From contig CBFIHN010000016.1 in NCBI GenBank assembly GCA_965662575.1, positions 1 through 32,082 of the forward strand: DNA of 32,082 nt, in the 5' to 3' direction. Shown piece after piece: positions 7,820-15,248 of the stretch (positions are counted from its first letter, which is position 1; each line of letters starts with the position of its first letter). This stretch comes from CBFIHN01 sp965662575 (GTDB lineage: Bacteria; Pseudomonadota; Gammaproteobacteria; Francisellales; CACEW01). The notes beneath the pieces were generated by a model that had not been told where the DNA came from, did not search any database, and saw only the letters and a list, made by a program, of their open reading frames with translations. A program made the position numbers and the translations under genes.

Positions 7820-8844
7820 CACGAATACAACAGCATGGCATCACCATAACTAAAAAATCGATATCGTTCGGCAATAGCTTGTTGGTAAGCTTTTTCAATA
7901 TTGTCTTTACCAGAAAAAGCACTAACCAACATTAATAAACTTGACTTGGGCAAATGAAAATTGGTAATCATCGCATCAACGGCATGAAATTTAAATCCAG
8001 GATAAATAAAAATGCGCGTATCACCGCAATAGGCTTCTGGACGACCAGATTGTGCTGCCGTTTCCAATGATCTAACGCTTGTCGTCCCAACAGCAATGAC
8101 ACGTTTACCAGCTGATTTTGTTGCCACAATCTGGTCACAGAGTGTTTTTGAGACATTAATCCACTCACTATGCATATGATGATCGGCAATACGCCTTGTA
8201 CGTACAGGTTGAAACGTTCCTGCACCAACATGCAAAGTCACAAAACCGACTTGAACACCTTTTTGCTGGAGCTGTTTGAGCAATACGTTATCAAAATGTA
8301 AGCCTGCCGTTGGTGCAGCAACAGAACCCAGCTCTTTAGCATAAACCGTTTGATAACGTTCTCGATCTTCCGGCTGGTCTTCACGCTTAATATAGGGTGG
8401 CAATGGGATATGCCCAACAGTCTCCATGAGTGACCAAATATCTTGTGTGAACTTCAATTTAACCAACCCATTGTCCCGAGTTAAAACATCAGCACGACTC
8501 CCATCACGAAACATAAAGGTTGCACCTTCATTCATACGCTTGCTTGATTTTAGATGAACTAACGCATGGTAATTATCGATCACGCGCTCAATTAATAACT
8601 CGACTTTACCGCCTGTTGGTCGCCTAGCAAATAAACGCGCAGCCATCACCTTTGACTGATTTAACACCAATAAATCACCAGGCTGGATAAATTGTAGCAA
8701 ATCAGAAAAGTGTTGGTGGTGGATATCACCATTCTGTTGATTGAGCATTAATAAACGACTCTGGCCTCTCTGGGCCAGCGGGGCAAAAGCAATTAACTCT
8801 TCAGGCAAATCATAATCGAAGTCATTAACCGTCAAATCAGTCAT
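7819..8844 (-). CDS. queA: S-adenosylmethionine:tRNA ribosyltransferase-isomerase QueA
   Basis: QueA transfers and rearranges the ribose of SAM onto 7-aminomethyl-7-deazaguanine in tRNA to form epoxyqueuosine at wobble position 34. The 341-residue protein is full length. Family landmarks include the N-terminal FDYDLPEELIAFAP, DLLVLNQSKVMAARLFARRPTGG, PLPPYIKREDQPEDRERYQTVYA, GSVAAPTAGLHF, VGFVTLHVGAGTFQPV, the segment HSEW, RVIAVGTTSVRSLET and ITNFHLPKSSLLMLVSAF. Its start overlaps the HlyD-type gene's stop by four bases (ATGA), and its own stop overlaps the next start. tgt and other queuosine genes are not in the window. Confidence 0.97.
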   Translation of the reverse strand: MTDLTVNDFDYDLPEELIAFAPLAQRGQSRLLMLNQQNGDIHHQHFSDLLQFIQPGDLLVLNQSKVMAARLFARRPTGGKVELLIERVIDNYHALVHLKSSKRMNEGATFMFRDGSRADVLTRDNGLVKLKFTQDIWSLMETVGHIPLPPYIKREDQPEDRERYQTVYAKELGSVAAPTAGLHFDNVLLKQLQQKGVQVGFVTLHVGAGTFQPVRTRRIADHHMHSEWINVSKTLCDQIVATKSAGKRVIAVGTTSVRSLETAAQSGRPEAYCGDTRIFIYPGFKFHAVDAMITNFHLPKSSLLMLVSAFSGKDNIEKAYQQAIAERYRFFSYGDAMLLYS

Positions 8845-9848
8845 CGTCCCGCCTTTGTGTTTATTGTGACACTAGCGCTAGCACCAACTCGCAGGGGATA
8901 ATGTTTATTCAGTTCACTATCAGAAATCGTAATTTTCACAGGGAAACGTTGTGTTACTTTGACCCAATTACCCGTTGCATTTTCTGCAGGCAATAATGCG
9001 AAAGTAGTTCCAGAACCACGACTAATGCTTTGGACAACACCATGAAAAACATGCCCAGGATAAAGATCTAATTTGATGGTGGCTTTCTGACCAGGGCGGA
9101 TCCGCGCCAAGTCAGTCTCTTTATAGTTGGCATCAATCCACCAAGTGTCAGTTGCAACCAGCACAAATTGCGACTGCCCTACTGCAACAAAAGCCCCAGG
9201 GCGCAAACTAAAATGACTAACGACACCACTTTTTGGCGCATATATTTTCGTATGCTCAAGATTCAATCTGGCTTGCGCTAATTGCGCTTGTGCAACCTTG
9301 ACTTGCATTTTTTGTACCAGCAAATTTTGTTGTGCTTGTAATATCGCTTCTTGTGCAGAACTGACTACTGCCTTGGCTATTGCGATATTCCCTTGTGTTT
9401 CATCATAGAGTTCTTTTGAGGCGAAGTCTTTAGCACTCAATGCAGCAATACGCTCACCTTTGCTTTGCGCGACGGCAGCTTTGGCCTGTACTTCTTGCAA
9501 TTTAGCTTGCGCCACTTTCACCTGTTCTTGATTTGCTTGTAACTGTGCCAATTGTAATGATAGCTTGGCCTCGGCTTGATTAACTGCATACTGATATTTT
9601 TTGGGATCGATTGTCAACAACAATTGTCCGGCTTTGACTATTTGATGATTATTAACAAAAACCTTGGCAACCTTGCCATCAACTTGTGGGGCAATATAAA
9701 TGAGATTTGCTTTGACATAGGCATCATTCGTACTGGGATAAACTGTCTGCCGATGCCAAAACCATGCACCAACGACGACAACGACGATGATCAAAATAAA
9801 TGAAAACAACAGTTTCTGATGGTTTTTTAATACAAAAGGTTTGTTCAT
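8841..9848 (-). CDS. HlyD/EmrA-type membrane fusion (periplasmic adaptor) protein
   Basis: The 335-residue product has a short cytoplasmic N-terminus, one membrane segment near residues 13-30 (LLFSFILIIVVVVVGAWFW) and a periplasmic body. STNDAYVKANLIYIAPQVDGKVAKVFV is the first lipoyl half. A long Gln- and Ala-rich coiled-coil hairpin follows (about 75-205). The second lipoyl half (KIYAPKSGVVSHFSLRPGAFV) and a beta-barrel (IRPGQKATIKLDLYPG) complete it. This matches EmrA-like adaptors that bridge an inner-membrane pump to a TolC-like channel. No MFS or ABC pump and no outer-membrane factor is adjacent. It lies between ftsY and queA with 4-base overlaps at both ends. AAAGGAG before the ATG sits inside the end of ftsY. 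Confidence 0.9.
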   Translation of the reverse strand: MNKPFVLKNHQKLLFSFILIIVVVVVGAWFWHRQTVYPSTNDAYVKANLIYIAPQVDGKVAKVFVNNHQIVKAGQLLLTIDPKKYQYAVNQAEAKLSLQLAQLQANQEQVKVAQAKLQEVQAKAAVAQSKGERIAALSAKDFASKELYDETQGNIAIAKAVVSSAQEAILQAQQNLLVQKMQVKVAQAQLAQARLNLEHTKIYAPKSGVVSHFSLRPGAFVAVGQSQFVLVATDTWWIDANYKETDLARIRPGQKATIKLDLYPGHVFHGVVQSISRGSGTTFALLPAENATGNWVKVTQRFPVKITISDSELNKHYPLRVGASASVTINTKAGR

Positions 9849-10870
9849 GCTATCTCCTTTGTATCAAACAGGGCGTCAACAAATTCATTGGCTGAGAACA
9901 CTCGAAGGTCTTCTACATTCTCACCAATCCCAATAAAGCGAATAGGGACTTTTAAACGTGCTGCCACCGCGAAAATGATACCACCCTTCGCAGTACCATC
10001 AAGCTTGGTCAGCGTAATCCCACTGAGCGGCACAGCATCATTAAATTGCAAAGCTTGTTGTAGCGCATTTTGCCCCATGCCCGCATCGATAACCAGCATG
10101 ACTTCATGGGGTGCAGATGGGTCGAGTTTTTTCATCACGCGAATGATTTTTTTAAGCTCTTCCATTAAATGATTTTTGGTATGCAAACGCCCTGCCGTAT
10201 CGGCAATTAAAACATCAACGCCTCGCGCTTTTGCCGCACTAAAAGCATCGAAGATGACTGAGGCGCTATCAGCACCGGTTTGTTGTGCCACCACCGGAAT
10301 CTGATTACGCTCACCCCATACTTGCAATTGCTCAACTGCTGCTGCACGAAAGGTGTCACCTGCAGCCAACATTACTTGCTTTCCCTCAAGTTGCAGTGAC
10401 TTCGCTAATTTTCCAATCGTTGTTGTTTTGCCTGCGCCATTAACACCAACCATCAAAATAACTTGTGGTGAAGCGGAGTCAGTCAAAGATAGCGGCTGTT
10501 CAACAGGTGCTAGAATTTGTTGCAATGCGCACTTCAATGCAGCGTATAATGCAGGTGGATCATTGAGAGTATTTCGTGCATTTTGCTCAGTTAGATCCTG
10601 GATAATTGCTTCGCTGGTCTCAACCCCCAAGTCTGCCGTCAACAGTTGTGTCTCAAGCTCTTCAAACAATGCCTCATCAATATGCTTACGGCCTAAAAAA
10701 ACACGCCCAAGACCTTCACCAAATCCTGAGCGTGTTTTCTTTAAACCATCGCGTAATTTTGTGAAAACTGATTTTTTTTCCGTTTTTTCTCGTGTAATCG
10801 TTTGCGAATCTTGCGTTTCAACTGATGAATCTACATCCTCTGTTTTTTTTAAAAAATTAAACAATGCCAT
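9845..10870 (-). CDS. ftsY: Signal recognition particle receptor FtsY
   Basis: FtsY is the SRP receptor GTPase that docks ribosome-nascent-chain complexes to the membrane for co-translational insertion. The 341-residue protein has a short charged A region, then the NG domain. Motifs are G1 GVNGAGKTTTIGKLAK, GDTFRAAAVEQL, G3 DTAGRLHTK, G4 TKLDGTAKGG and the C-terminal IRFIGIGENVEDLRVF. The N-terminal A domain is much shorter than in E. coli, as in many gammaproteobacteria outside the enterics. The usual partners ftsE and ftsX do not follow; an HlyD-type adaptor overlaps the stop codon instead. It is the first gene of a run of six genes on the minus strand. Confidence 0.97.
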   Translation of the reverse strand: MALFNFLKKTEDVDSSVETQDSQTITREKTEKKSVFTKLRDGLKKTRSGFGEGLGRVFLGRKHIDEALFEELETQLLTADLGVETSEAIIQDLTEQNARNTLNDPPALYAALKCALQQILAPVEQPLSLTDSASPQVILMVGVNGAGKTTTIGKLAKSLQLEGKQVMLAAGDTFRAAAVEQLQVWGERNQIPVVAQQTGADSASVIFDAFSAAKARGVDVLIADTAGRLHTKNHLMEELKKIIRVMKKLDPSAPHEVMLVIDAGMGQNALQQALQFNDAVPLSGITLTKLDGTAKGGIIFAVAARLKVPIRFIGIGENVEDLRVFSANEFVDALFDTKEIA

Positions 10871-10960
10871 CTATTTTATCTGTCAATATCTCTAGGCGCG
10901 TGAGTATACAGGTTCTGGCGCTTACCGACCAGATAAGCCTTCTCAGGTTCTCAGGAATTT

Positions 10961-11422
10961 CTAGCCAAGCAGAGAGCGCAGCATCCAAGCTGATTTCTCA
11001 TGAACTTGCATACGATCGGCTAGCAGGCCCAGCGTAACTTCATCAGAGGCTTGATCAGCAATGGCCAAATTTGCCCGAGAAGTCGCTGCAACCGTTTCAT
11101 GTGCAACAACCAGTTGCTGCACCATTTCCTGCCAACCAGGATGTCCGGTTTCCTCTTGAATACTAGTTAACTGTGAGAACTCAGCAAAGCTACCAGGTGC
11201 CTTCACGCCTAAAGCACGGATCCGCTCAGCGATATCATCAACTGCGGTTGCAAGCTCCGTATAGTGCTCTTCAAATAGCTCATGCAAACTCTTAAAATGT
11301 GCCCCAGTGACATTCCAATGAAAATTATGTGTTTTCAAATATAACATGTAACTATCCGCTAACAAGCGCGAGAGGCCAGTGGCCACTTGTTTACGATGAT
11401 TTTCATCAATACCAATATTCAT
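10961..11422 (-). CDS. dps: Dps-family ferritin-like DNA-protection protein
   Basis: Dps proteins form 12-subunit cages that oxidise and store iron with peroxide and, in some species, bind DNA during starvation. I take the ATG at 11422 (153 residues), preceded by GGAGAG; a longer frame begins at 11470 but adds an atypical leader. Visible landmarks are LYLKTHNFHWNVTGAHFKSLHELFEEHY, which supplies the ferroxidase His and acidic ligands at the dimer interface, and VDDIAERIRALGVKAPGSF. A C-terminal helix ends in MQVHEKSAWMLRSLLG. The N-terminal tail is short with few lysines, so DNA binding by the E. coli mechanism is not obvious. It stands alone, downstream of the thiamine transporter genes and a transposon remnant. 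Confidence 0.92.
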   Translation of the reverse strand: MNIGIDENHRKQVATGLSRLLADSYMLYLKTHNFHWNVTGAHFKSLHELFEEHYTELATAVDDIAERIRALGVKAPGSFAEFSQLTSIQEETGHPGWQEMVQQLVVAHETVAATSRANLAIADQASDEVTLGLLADRMQVHEKSAWMLRSLLG

Positions 11423-11493
11423 GCTTAAGGTCTCTCCAGTCTCTATGGTATAACTAGTTGACCTTAACAAAAAGCATGCGGCAAATCTATAGT

Positions 11494-11562
11494 GGGACTT
11501 TGCAAACCAATTTCTAGCGGCACTAGTGTCGTTGGAAAAATGAAAAACTGCTCATTTATTAG
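11494..11562. mobile_element. Partial copy (69 bp) of the inverted-repeat element found at 31859-31999
   Basis: This stretch matches the reverse complement of 31929-31999. It shares the outer end (GGGACTTTGCAAACC against GAGACTGTTGCAAACC), the core AGTGTCGTTG and the inner CTCATTTATTAG. By eye about 60 of 70 positions agree, with differences mainly in A-runs. It is flanked outside by ATAGT, which is also the flank of the intact copy. The inner half is missing, and the match stops one base before the stop codon of the permease gene. Confidence 0.7.
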
Positions 11563-11563
11563 C

Positions 11564-12286
11564 TTAATAGCAGACACCTTGTAATAAACGCCCCACAAGA
11601 TAGTACAGTAGTAATGACAGCAGAATTAATACTAATAACGCGGAAAACATCAGTGGAATATCAACACGGGCATTGGCATTAAGCATTAAAAAACCCAAGC
11701 CTTGAGACGAGCCAACCCATTCACCAACAACGGCCGCCATCGGCGCCCAGGCTGTAGCCACACGAACACCTGACGCAAAGGCAGGCAGTGCTGCGGGCAA
11801 CTGAATATAACGCAAAGTCCGCCAACGGTTTGCTGACATGACTGTCGCCATATCTAACCAAACTTGTGGTGTATTATCTAAACCATCATAAAAAGCCACT
11901 GCAATCGGGAAAAACAAAGCGACAAGCGTGACAGCCACCTTAGACTCCAGACCATACCCCAACCAAACCACCAATAAGGGGGCAATAGCAAATGTTGGAA
12001 TCGCCTGACTGATTAGCATCATAGGCAGCATCCAAAAACGCACAGGACGAAACAACACCATCGCAATCGCTGTCAAACCACCCCAAATGACACCTAACAA
12101 TAGGCCTAGCAAGGTTTCTAATACTGTTGGCCATGCTTGCTGTAATAGTAACAATCGGCTTTGCCAAAGTGTTTGCATGACAACCCAAGGACCCGGCAGT
12201 AAATATTGTGGCAGTGAAAAAATCCAAACCATCATCTGCCATAGTAGCAAAACACCAATGAAGACAATCAAGCTTTGACGAATCAT
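11564..12286 (-). CDS. thiX: ABC transporter permease, ThiX-like (thiamine precursor uptake)
   Basis: This is the inner-membrane permease of an ABC importer, 240 residues from the ATG at 12286, whose start overlaps the ATPase stop as ATGA. About six hydrophobic segments are visible. The ABC-contacting EAA loop is YIQLPAALPAFASGVRVATAWAPMAAVVGEW, typical of the taurine/nitrate/HMP-type (SsuC/ThiX) family. Assignment to thiamine precursors rests on the TPP riboswitch heading the two-gene unit. The HMP or formyl-aminopyrimidine binding protein (ThiY) usually encoded with such pairs is absent here. A transposon remnant abuts the stop codon, so the last few residues (GVCY) may not be ancestral. 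It ends at a normal length nevertheless. Confidence 0.82.
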   Translation of the reverse strand: MIRQSLIVFIGVLLLWQMMVWIFSLPQYLLPGPWVVMQTLWQSRLLLLQQAWPTVLETLLGLLLGVIWGGLTAIAMVLFRPVRFWMLPMMLISQAIPTFAIAPLLVVWLGYGLESKVAVTLVALFFPIAVAFYDGLDNTPQVWLDMATVMSANRWRTLRYIQLPAALPAFASGVRVATAWAPMAAVVGEWVGSSQGLGFLMLNANARVDIPLMFSALLVLILLSLLLYYLVGRLLQGVCY

Positions 12287-13035
12287 CGACTGACCCTCGA
12301 TGAACACATGAAACGCAAAATCTGATCATGATGCGACAACACCTGTGGACAATTAAGGGATCTTGGCTTCTCTACGTCGGCTAACGACAGAGACTGGACA
12401 ATACTCGCTGGCGAACCGGCCAGCACATGAACATAGTCACCCAAACACAAAGCCTCTAAAGGATCATGCGTAACCATGACCACTGTTTTATTCTCGAGCA
12501 ATTCGACGAATAATTGATACAGACTGTATTTGGTTGCAACGTCCAAAGCAGTAAAAGCTTCATCCATTAGAATGATTGGTTTATCTTCAAGTAAAGTTCT
12601 GGCTAAAGCAACACGTTGACGCATACCACCTGAAAGCTGATTAGGATATAACTTAGCCGTATTGTCTAGCCCGACTTTTAGCAGTAGCTCTTGCGCCCGG
12701 TCTTGCTCCATGATGCTCACTTTGCCTTGACGTAAGCGATAACCAATCAATATATTATCTAAAACAGTTGCCCACGGCATGAGTGAATCTTGCTGTGTCA
12801 TAAAGGCAACACGTCCGGCCAAACTGTGTTGATCCGACGTAAATACCACTCCATGGCCAGCAGTTTCCAATCCTGCGATCATGCGCAATAAGGTACTTTT
12901 ACCCACCCCACTACTACCTAATAAGCAACTCCATTTTTTTGCTGGGAATTTCAGCGACAGAGAATCAAAGATCGATTGAGATTGATAATAGAAGCTTACG
13001 CCTTGGATGAGAATATCCGGCGACTCAGGTGACAT
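12283..13035 (-). CDS. thiZ: ABC transporter ATP-binding protein, ThiZ-like (TPP riboswitch-controlled)
   Basis: The 250-residue ATPase energises the permease encoded next to it. Walker A is LLGSSGVGKSTLLRMIAG, the Q-loop is FMTQQDSLMPWATVLDN, the signature is LSGGMRQRVALARTLL, Walker B is PIILMDEAFTALD and the switch His is in VVMVTHDPLEAL. This combination with LMPW after the Q-loop is characteristic of the nitrate/sulfonate/HMP ATPases. The ATG at 13035 lies six bases after GGAGGA, the last part of a TPP riboswitch, so translation initiation is very probably the step under TPP control. The gene therefore most likely serves uptake of a thiamine precursor such as HMP. Confidence 0.88.
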   Translation of the reverse strand: MSPESPDILIQGVSFYYQSQSIFDSLSLKFPAKKWSCLLGSSGVGKSTLLRMIAGLETAGHGVVFTSDQHSLAGRVAFMTQQDSLMPWATVLDNILIGYRLRQGKVSIMEQDRAQELLLKVGLDNTAKLYPNQLSGGMRQRVALARTLLEDKPIILMDEAFTALDVATKYSLYQLFVELLENKTVVMVTHDPLEALCLGDYVHVLAGSPASIVQSLSLADVEKPRSLNCPQVLSHHDQILRFMCSSRVSR

Positions 13036-13040
13036 GGCTT

Positions 13041-13136
13041 TCCTCCGATAGTGCTAACTACATCAGGTTCAAGGGTATAAACTCTCAGCCTAGCTAATTT
13101 AATTGATTACAAATTAGCCTAACTAGGCACCCCTAG
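13041..13136 (-). promoter_or_regulatory. TPP (THI-element) riboswitch
   Basis: Read on the minus strand, the conserved parts occur in order. GGGGTGCC is at 13133-13126. A P3 stem follows, made of AGTTAGGCTAA and its partner around 13090-13125. CTGAGA is at 13088-13083, and ACCCTTGAACCTGAT at 13076-13062. A P4/P5 region (AGTTAGCACT) and GGAGGA at 13046-13041 complete it. These are the pyrimidine-binding and pyrophosphate-binding halves of the TPP aptamer. The final GGAGGA is also the Shine-Dalgarno of the ATPase gene, which suggests control by hiding the ribosome site when TPP is bound. No separate terminator hairpin with a T-run lies before the start codon. Confidence 0.93.
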
Positions 13137-13154
13137 CATAATAAATTTTCCCTA

Positions 13155-13162
13155 ATTATAAT
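13155..13162. promoter_or_regulatory. Shared -10-like ATTATAAT between divergent transcripts
   Basis: The 8-base palindrome ATTATAAT provides a perfect TATAAT on both strands, about 20 bases before the riboswitch 5' end on the minus strand and about 30 bases before the LOG-family gene on the plus strand. On the minus side TTGACT lies 20 bases further up, a long spacer. The -35 boxes are therefore uncertain on both sides. Confidence 0.4.
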
Positions 13163-13190
13163 GAGTAAAAATGATTGTTGAGTCAATGCC

Positions 13191-13901
13191 ATGAATACTA
13201 TCCGCGGTGAAATTCACCCCAATGCTAAAGCTGAAGATTTACGCCCACGCGACCCAACTTGGCGAATTTTTGAGATTTTGTCCGAATTTGTTGAAGGCTA
13301 TCAGCGTTTAGCACATGTACGCCCTGCTGTCAGTATTTTTGGCTCTGCTCGGTTTGAGCCAGAGCACCGGTTTTATCAGCAAGCGAAGACAATTGCCAAA
13401 ATGCTGTCTGACCAGGGATTTACTGTGATTACCGGAGGCGGTCCTGGCATTATGGATGCAGCGAATCACGGCGCATCAGAAGGCAAATCCTTAAGTGTTG
13501 GCTTGAATATTGACTTACCTTTTGAACAAGGCAGTAATGGCAAACAAGATATCTCTCTGAGTTACCGCTTTTTCTTTACCCGCAAAGCCATGTTTATTCG
13601 CCATTCCTGTGCCTATATTGTCATGCCTGGCGGCTTCGGGACACTCGATGAATTATTTGACATCATCACTTTAATCCAAACCAAAAAAAAACGTCATATG
13701 CCGGTGTTTCTTGTCGGTCGTGATTATTGGCAAGGGCTGATTGACTGGGTGCGTGATAGCTTAGTTGCAGAAGGGACAATTCACCCTGAAGATATCAATT
13801 TAATGACCATGGTTGACTCCCCTGAAGAAATTCTCGAGTCAATACGAGCCCATGCGGTTTACCAAGAACACAGTGCAACGCAAAAGGACTTCCAATTTTA
13901 G
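13191..13901 (+). CDS. LOG-family nucleoside 5'-monophosphate phosphoribohydrolase
   Basis: LOG-family enzymes hydrolyse the N-glycosidic bond of nucleoside monophosphates. Plant members release cytokinins, while bacterial ones probably salvage or trim purine nucleotides. The 236 residues carry VSIFGSARF, the phosphate-binding GGGPGIMDAANHGA, the catalytic region RFFFTRKAMFIRHS and the diagnostic PGGFGTLDELFDIITLIQ. An N-terminal extension of about 40 residues precedes the Rossmann core, as in the larger TIGR00730 group. The start ATG is 155 bases from the divergent ATPase gene. The glycosyltransferase gene follows two bases after the stop, so the two probably share a transcript. A DprA-like or lysine-decarboxylase annotation would be a misassignment of the same fold. 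Confidence 0.9.
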   Translation: MNTIRGEIHPNAKAEDLRPRDPTWRIFEILSEFVEGYQRLAHVRPAVSIFGSARFEPEHRFYQQAKTIAKMLSDQGFTVITGGGPGIMDAANHGASEGKSLSVGLNIDLPFEQGSNGKQDISLSYRFFFTRKAMFIRHSCAYIVMPGGFGTLDELFDIITLIQTKKKRHMPVFLVGRDYWQGLIDWVRDSLVAEGTIHPEDINLMTMVDSPEEILESIRAHAVYQEHSATQKDFQF

Positions 13902-13903
13902 CT

Positions 13904-14695
13904 ATGAGCAGGCAAAGTACAACGCCACCAACCCAGACCAATCAATCACTTACCACCGCAGCGCTTGCTGACAGAAAACCGAAAGTCGCTATTGTTATCC
14001 CTGCCTACAATGAAGAAGCGTCAATTCAGCAAGTCGTTAAACAGTGTTTAGTTTATCAATTGCCGGTGATTGTGATCAATGATGGGTCAACAGATGACAC
14101 CAATGAACAGCTCAAAGGATTACCCATCACACTATTACAAAATCGTCAAAATTTAGGCAAAGGAGCAAGCCTGCAGCGGGGGTTTTCAACAGCACAGGCG
14201 ATGGACATTGACGGGGTCATCACATTGGATGGTGATGGTCAACATAACTGTGAACACATCATGCAGTTCTTGACTAAAATATCATTGAACCCCCATCAAC
14301 TATTGATTGGTGCACGTCAACTAGATATAGAAAAAGCACCGAAAAGTCGACACTTTGCCAATCGCTTTGCTGATTTTTGGATTTCTTGGGCGGCGGGGCA
14401 AAAGATTACCGACAGCCAGTCTGGATTTAAATACTACCCGAATAAACTATTACAGCAGAAGAAACTTTGCGCCTGGAAACAGCATGGCTTTGCTTTTGAA
14501 AGTCAGTTGCTAATCGACGCTGGACAAGCTGGCGTTGAAATTCAGAGTTTTGCCATTGAAAAAATTTACCCTAAGCAAGCACGAAAAAGTCACTTTGTGC
14601 CTAGCAGAGACATCAGCCATATCACCCTACTGGTTGCCATTCACCTGATAAAGCACGGATTGAAACTACCAAGCCTTTGGCGGATTTATCGCTAG
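13904..14695 (+). CDS. Family 2 glycosyltransferase (DPM1-like)
   Basis: The 263-residue protein has a GT-A fold beginning at KVAIVIPAYNEEASIQQVV. NDGSTDDT and the metal-binding DGDGQHN follow, then QNLGKGASLQRGF and DSQSGFKYYP. This matches dolichol/undecaprenyl-phosphate sugar synthases and related GT2 enzymes (COG0463/COG1215) that use nucleotide sugars on the cytoplasmic face of the membrane. No transmembrane anchor is evident; the C-terminus (HITLLVAIHLIKHGLKLPSLWRIYR) is amphipathic and could touch the membrane. A polar leader of about 25 residues precedes the domain. Sugar and acceptor cannot be inferred. It probably forms an operon with the LOG-family gene. Confidence 0.87.
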   Translation: MSRQSTTPPTQTNQSLTTAALADRKPKVAIVIPAYNEEASIQQVVKQCLVYQLPVIVINDGSTDDTNEQLKGLPITLLQNRQNLGKGASLQRGFSTAQAMDIDGVITLDGDGQHNCEHIMQFLTKISLNPHQLLIGARQLDIEKAPKSRHFANRFADFWISWAAGQKITDSQSGFKYYPNKLLQQKKLCAWKQHGFAFESQLLIDAGQAGVEIQSFAIEKIYPKQARKSHFVPSRDISHITLLVAIHLIKHGLKLPSLWRIYR

Positions 14696-14731
14696 ATCAA
14701 CATCAGTGAGCCAATATCAATTATCGAGGCA

Positions 14732-15067
14732 TTAATGCCCCTGTGACAGACCAAATGGTATAGCAGTTAACAGATCATCACCCTCCTTTACTTGCCAAGG
14801 CCGGCTTAAGAAGTTTTCCTGATTAATTTCATTGGCATAAAAAAGCTCTAATGATTTGTTATTTTCCTGTTTATCAGTGCGCGAGCGAAGCTCTAGATTA
14901 TATTTTTTTGCCCATTTTCGAATGGTGCCATGAGTAATTCCGATAAGACTTTGTGCTTCATCATAGGTCACACCCTCCTGCGAGAATTGCTCTAATAATG
15001 CCTTAGCACTACAATTAAAGCGCTCTTTTACACGGTGCTCGAAACTGCCACAATATTGGTTAGCCAT
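14732..15067 (-). CDS. Small helix-turn-helix protein downstream of dotL
   Basis: The 111-residue product starts at an ATG preceded by AGGAG at good distance. Residues 35-58 (YDEAQSLIGITHGTIRKWAKKYNL) form a clear helix-turn-helix with the pattern of a recognition helix (TIRKWAKKY). A helix rich in Lys and Glu precedes it, and the C-terminal 40 residues contain no recognised domain. There is no signal peptide. It is separated from dotL by 181 bases holding a candidate promoter and palindromes, so it is probably transcribed on its own. I do not recognise the family. A DNA-binding regulator of the neighbouring secretion genes is a reasonable inference, but a phage- or plasmid-derived adaptor is equally possible. 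Confidence 0.7.
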   Translation of the reverse strand: MANQYCGSFEHRVKERFNCSAKALLEQFSQEGVTYDEAQSLIGITHGTIRKWAKKYNLELRSRTDKQENNKSLELFYANEINQENFLSRPWQVKEGDDLLTAIPFGLSQGH

Positions 15068-15248
15068 GACTCAACTCCTGTTGCCTATTTGATTCCTTGC
15101 CCACTAAGCCTAGCAAACAAATCTTAAAAACTCCTTAAGACGATTTGCTTTATAAAACATAATATTACAAAAAATATGCCTGGCATAATCCTCATTTTCT
15201 CATTATTTCGACACCGATAATGACGGCATTCAGAAATGGACTCTGCTA
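15068..15248. promoter_or_regulatory. Intergenic region with palindromes before the HTH gene
   Basis: These 181 AT-rich bases hold three symmetric sites. CTTAA/TTAAG lies around 15123-15139, the perfect TATGCC-T-GGCATA at 15175-15187, and CATTAT/ATAATG at 15201-15222. The middle one, with short A/T flanks, resembles an operator half-site pair. TTTATAAAG and TATTATG on the minus strand at about 15150-15165 could serve as a -10 for the HTH gene. No T-run terminator for dotL is evident. Confidence 0.35.

Noticed and set aside
9888..10895. Long open frames on the plus strand opposite ftsY
   Set aside because: They are the antisense of conserved ftsY codons and show no protein motifs or ribosome sites.
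10915..10955. Direct repeat of TTCTCAGG after dps
   Set aside because: Two copies of eight bases only, with no hairpin or T-run; too little to support a terminator or repeat element.
14728..14739. Perfect palindrome GGCATTAATGCC over the stop codon of the HTH gene
   Set aside because: It is short, has no loop or T-run, and half of it is coding sequence; chance is a sufficient explanation.
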